NCBI RefSeq assembly: GCF_003129565.1
Contig: NZ_QETF01000018.1
Location: forward strand, 1 to 64,000
Reading direction: 5' to 3'
Origin: Salibaculum griseiflavum
GTDB taxonomy: Bacteria > Pseudomonadota > Alphaproteobacteria > Rhodobacterales > Rhodobacteraceae
DNA: 64,000 bases
This document shows, in pieces, positions 61,423 to 64,000 of the stretch; position 1 is the first letter of the stretch; each line of letters opens with the position of its first letter. Below the pieces are notes generated by a model. The model did no database searches, was not told where the DNA came from, and saw only the letters and a program-made list of their open reading frames with translations. The position numbers and the translations under genes are program-made.

Positions 61423-63235
61423 GGCCAGTGCCGAGCCGGGGCAATGGCGGACCGCCCGCGCAGAATACCAGCGTGGTATCATGGAAGCGGTTTCAGATGC
61501 CGCCACCGAAACCGTTGTCATCATGTCCAGTTCACAGGTGGGTAAGACGGAAGTGGTGAATAATTGCGTCGGCTACCACATCGACCAAGATCCGGCACCG
61601 ATCATGGTGGTGATGCCGACCGAGCGCGATGCGGAAACCTGGTCAAAGGACCGCTTCTCGCCCATGGCGCGCGATACGCCGTCTTTGCAGCATAAGATTG
61701 CTAATCCGAAGTCGCGGGATGGCAATAACAAGATCCTGCACAAACGGTTCCCGGGCGGTCATCTGACGATCGTGGGGGCCAACGCGCCCTCGGGGCTGGC
61801 AAGCCGCCCGATCCGGCTGCTCTTGTGCGATGAAGTGGACCGTTACCCGTTCAGCGCAGGCGCTGAGGGCGATCCGGTGAACCTCGCGAAGAAGCGGACG
61901 GTGACGTTCTGGAACCGCAAGATCGTGCTGGTCTCAACCCCGACCAATAAGGGCGAAAGCCGAATTGAGGCGGCGTTTGAAGAGAGCGACCAGCGCAGGT
62001 TTTGGGTGCCGTGCCCCGATTGTGGCCATGATCAAATCCTGACTTGGGGGCAGGTGAAATGGGACAAAGATGAAGCTGGCGGCCATCGCCCGGGAACCGC
62101 GCTCTATCATTGTGCAGAGTGCGACGCGGCCTGGACGGATGAGACCCGCTGGGCAGCGATCTCGAAAGGCCGCTGGCGTGCCGAGGCGCCGTTCAATGGG
62201 ACAGCCGGGTTCCATCTGAACGAGATCTATTCGCCCTGGGTGCGGCTAGAGGCGATGGCCAAGGCGTTTCTATCGGCGCGCGCCGGTGGGGATGAGACGA
62301 TGAAGACCTTCGTCAACACCTCGCTTGGCGAGACCTGGATGGAAAGCGGGGAGGCCCCGGACTGGCAGCGGCTGCAGGGTTTGAAGGAAGAGTGGCGCGC
62401 GGGCACAGTGCCAGCCGCTGGATTGTTTCTGACCGCAGGCGCTGACGTCCAGAAAGACCGGATTGAGGTCGATGTCTGGGCCTGGGGCAGGGGGCTGCAA
62501 AGCTGGTTAATAGATCACATTGTGATTGAAGGGGGGCCGGGCGACCCGGTTTGCTGGCAGAAACTGACCGACCTGCTTGGCCGGACTTGGGATCACGCAA
62601 GCGGCACGCCCATGACCATTGCGCGGCTGGCGATCGACACGGGTTATGAAACAGCCGCCGTCTACGCTTGGGCGCGTCAGGTGGGCTTTGGACAGGTCGC
62701 GCCGGTGAAAGGGCTTGAAGGCTTCAATCGGGCGAGCCCGGTGACGGGGCCGACCTTTGTCGATGCGACGATCGCAGGCAAACGCCTGCGCCGCGGGGCG
62801 CGCCTTTGGACTATCGCCACCTCGACATTCAAGGCCGAGACTTATCGGTTCCTGCGGCTTGATCCGCCGGAAGTCACCAGCCCCGGGGATGGTGAGCGGT
62901 TTCCTCCCGGCTTTCTTCATCTGCCGGGCTGGGTCGATGCGGAATGGCTGAAGCAGCTGACGGCCGAGCAACTGGTCACGGTCAAGAACAAGCGCGGCTT
63001 CGCGAAACTCGAATGGCAAAAGCTGCGGGAACGTAACGAAGCACTCGACTGCCGGGTCTATGCCCGTGCTGCTGCTTGGATCCTCGGCGCAGACCGCTGG
63101 TCAGCTGCACGCTGGGAGGAGCTCGCGTCCCAGTTTGCGGCTGTTGACGCCAAAGGAACGGTTCCAACTCGGGGCACACATAAAATTCGCAAGGCACAGG
63201 TGCGCCGCGTTGTGCGGTCGAATTACATGGGGTGA
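61262..63235 (+). CDS. Terminase large subunit (GpA family)
   Basis: About 657 residues from ATG 61262; GTG 61325 is an alternative nearer the usual start. The packaging ATPase shows Walker A-like SSSQVGKTEVVNN, Walker B LLLCDEVDRYP and the coupling motif VSTPTNKGESRIE. A zinc-like CPDCGHDQI...YHCAECDAAW follows. The nuclease domain with LAIDTGYETAAVY is in the C-terminal third. It packages phage DNA into proheads. The overlap with the small subunit is 161 bp. Confidence 0.92.
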   Translation: MISQSQTLKSKPTLKLTGSLIVKRTVVKTLAVLKPPPDLTISDWADQNRRLSSEASAEPGQWRTARAEYQRGIMEAVSDAATETVVIMSSSQVGKTEVVNNCVGYHIDQDPAPIMVVMPTERDAETWSKDRFSPMARDTPSLQHKIANPKSRDGNNKILHKRFPGGHLTIVGANAPSGLASRPIRLLLCDEVDRYPFSAGAEGDPVNLAKKRTVTFWNRKIVLVSTPTNKGESRIEAAFEESDQRRFWVPCPDCGHDQILTWGQVKWDKDEAGGHRPGTALYHCAECDAAWTDETRWAAISKGRWRAEAPFNGTAGFHLNEIYSPWVRLEAMAKAFLSARAGGDETMKTFVNTSLGETWMESGEAPDWQRLQGLKEEWRAGTVPAAGLFLTAGADVQKDRIEVDVWAWGRGLQSWLIDHIVIEGGPGDPVCWQKLTDLLGRTWDHASGTPMTIARLAIDTGYETAAVYAWARQVGFGQVAPVKGLEGFNRASPVTGPTFVDATIAGKRLRRGARLWTIATSTFKAETYRFLRLDPPEVTSPGDGERFPPGFLHLPGWVDAEWLKQLTAEQLVTVKNKRGFAKLEWQKLRERNEALDCRVYARAAAWILGADRWSAARWEELASQFAAVDAKGTVPTRGTHKIRKAQVRRVVRSNYMG

Positions 63236-63243
63236 GTTTGGGC

Positions 63244-63459
63244 ATGGCGGATCTGGCAACACTGAAACTCCGCCGGGAGGCTCTGACGTCGCAACGCTCC
63301 TCTGGGGTGGCCCGGGTCAGCTATGACGGCAAAACGGTGGACTATCGTAGCGTGGCTGAGATCGACCGGGCCATTGAGGCGCTCGACTGCGAGATCGCCT
63401 TGGCAGAGGGCCGGCGCATTGTCCGGCAGGTCCGCATAACAACGGCCAAAGGTCTCTGA
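63244..63459 (+). CDS. gpW-like head-tail joining protein
   Basis: 71 residues from ATG 63244 (GTG 63232 is an alternative overlapping the terminase stop). MADLATLKLRREAL and the C-terminal VAEIDRAIEALDCEIALAEGRR are typical of the gpW family that connects head and tail. It lies between terminase and portal, as in lambda. Confidence 0.8.
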   Translation: MADLATLKLRREALTSQRSSGVARVSYDGKTVDYRSVAEIDRAIEALDCEIALAEGRRIVRQVRITTAKGL

Positions 63460-63463
63460 TCAG

Positions 63464-64000
63464 ATGGCACTCTTCGACTTGTTCCGCCGCCGCAAGCCGG
63501 GCGGCCCGGAGGTCATGCGCGCGCGGCTTGAAGGGGCGATGGCCAAGCGCCGGCTCCGCGGTTGGAACCCGCCGCTTGAGAATATCAACGCGCTGGTCGC
63601 GTCGGGCGGCCCACGACTGCTGGCACGGTCCCGTGAACTGGTGGTGACCAACGGCTACGCGGCCAATGCCTGCGAGGCTTTTGCGGCCAATCTGGTCGGC
63701 GACGGCATCAAACCGTCCTCGCTGATCACAGATGCGGGGCTGCGTGACCAGGTGCAGAAGCTGTGGCTCGCCTGGACGGATGAGGCGGATGCCGACGGTT
63801 TGACGGACTTCTACGGCCTGCAGGCCATGGCCGCCCGCGAGATTTTTGTTGGGGGCGAGTGCTTTGTGCGGTTGCGCCCGCGCCGCGCGGAAGACGGGCT
63901 CCTGGTGCCGCTGCAATTGCAGCTTCTCCAATCTGAGATGCTGCCCTTTGAAAAAACCGAGACCGATCCGAACGGGAACCGCATCCGCTGCGGGATCGAA
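63464..64000 (+). CDS. Phage portal protein (lambda gpB family), 5' part
   Basis: 179 codons to the window end, frame open. It starts MALFDLFRRRKPGGPEV. The segments RSRELVVTNGYAANACEAFAANLVGDGIKPSS and EIFVGGECFVRLRPR are typical of lambda-type portals, the ring through which DNA enters the capsid. Protease, capsid and tail genes should follow outside the window. Confidence 0.9.
   Translation, partial: MALFDLFRRRKPGGPEVMRARLEGAMAKRRLRGWNPPLENINALVASGGPRLLARSRELVVTNGYAANACEAFAANLVGDGIKPSSLITDAGLRDQVQKLWLAWTDEADADGLTDFYGLQAMAAREIFVGGECFVRLRPRRAEDGLLVPLQLQLLQSEMLPFEKTETDPNGNRIRCGIE

Noticed and set aside
46403-64000. Gene transfer agent cluster
   Set aside because: Terminase and portal are of the lambda GpA/gpB type, not the RcGTA type, and replication and recombinase genes are present.

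Overview
The window looks like chromosome of a member of the Rhodobacteraceae (Roseobacter-type Alphaproteobacteria). The grounds are high G+C codon usage, an alphaproteobacterial-type ctaD, a Tat-exported PhoX-like phosphatase, the tmk-holB-tatD-metallohydrolase cluster, a Pot-type ABC operon and DUF2244/DUF2182 proteins. Species cannot be named from the sequence alone.

Layout. (1) 1-1830: mobile DNA. There is the N-terminus of an IS5-type transposase, an intact IS481-family element (128-1186) with a 6-bp target duplication, and an A+T-rich orphan gene. (2) 1839-31544: ordinary housekeeping chromosome. It holds parE, an SDR epimerase, a secreted TPR protein, a UbiH-type hydroxylase with a HAD phosphatase, a GntR regulator, a membrane glycosyltransferase, carA, a YqeY protein, DUF2244, ctaD, PhoX, lipB, tRNA-Leu(GAG), DUF2182, a four-gene Pot-like ABC transporter, an AEC permease, the tmk-holB-tatD-MBL operon, a D,D-carboxypeptidase, a SPOR lipoprotein and tRNA-Ser(UGA). 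(3) 31815-41432: a defence operon on the minus strand with six tightly coupled genes. Transcription runs WYL/BrxR-like regulator, hsdR, hsdM, hsdS, AAA ATPase with a DUF3696-like end, then a protein with a PLD-like motif. A palindrome over the predicted -10 of the regulator suggests autoregulation. (4) 41551-43905: a serine-recombinase cassette of four overlapping genes. An alphaproteobacterial LexA (SOS) box lies upstream of it, between the cassette and a 730-residue gene of unknown function. (5) 46403-64000: a prophage. It has a Com-like zinc finger, a sigma-like protein, Sak4-like ATPase, a probable ssDNA-binding partner, SF2 helicase, Cas4-like PD-(D/E)XK nuclease, a large RepA/primase-like ATPase, RuvC-type resolvase, a ParB-DNA methyltransferase fusion, and lambda-type packaging and head genes (Nu1-like and GpA-like terminase, gpW-like joiner, portal protein running off the window). 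Cargo genes on the minus strand (SAM methyltransferase, secreted nuclease-like protein, a small protein) interrupt the phage plus-strand programme.

Most notable: the type I restriction-modification operon extended by an ATPase/PLD-like pair; the LexA box between recombinase cassette and an unknown large gene; a dense array of GAAATCTG repeats inside a small ORF in the phage replication block, followed by a nested hairpin; and an IS481 transposase whose stop codon comes from the target-site duplication.
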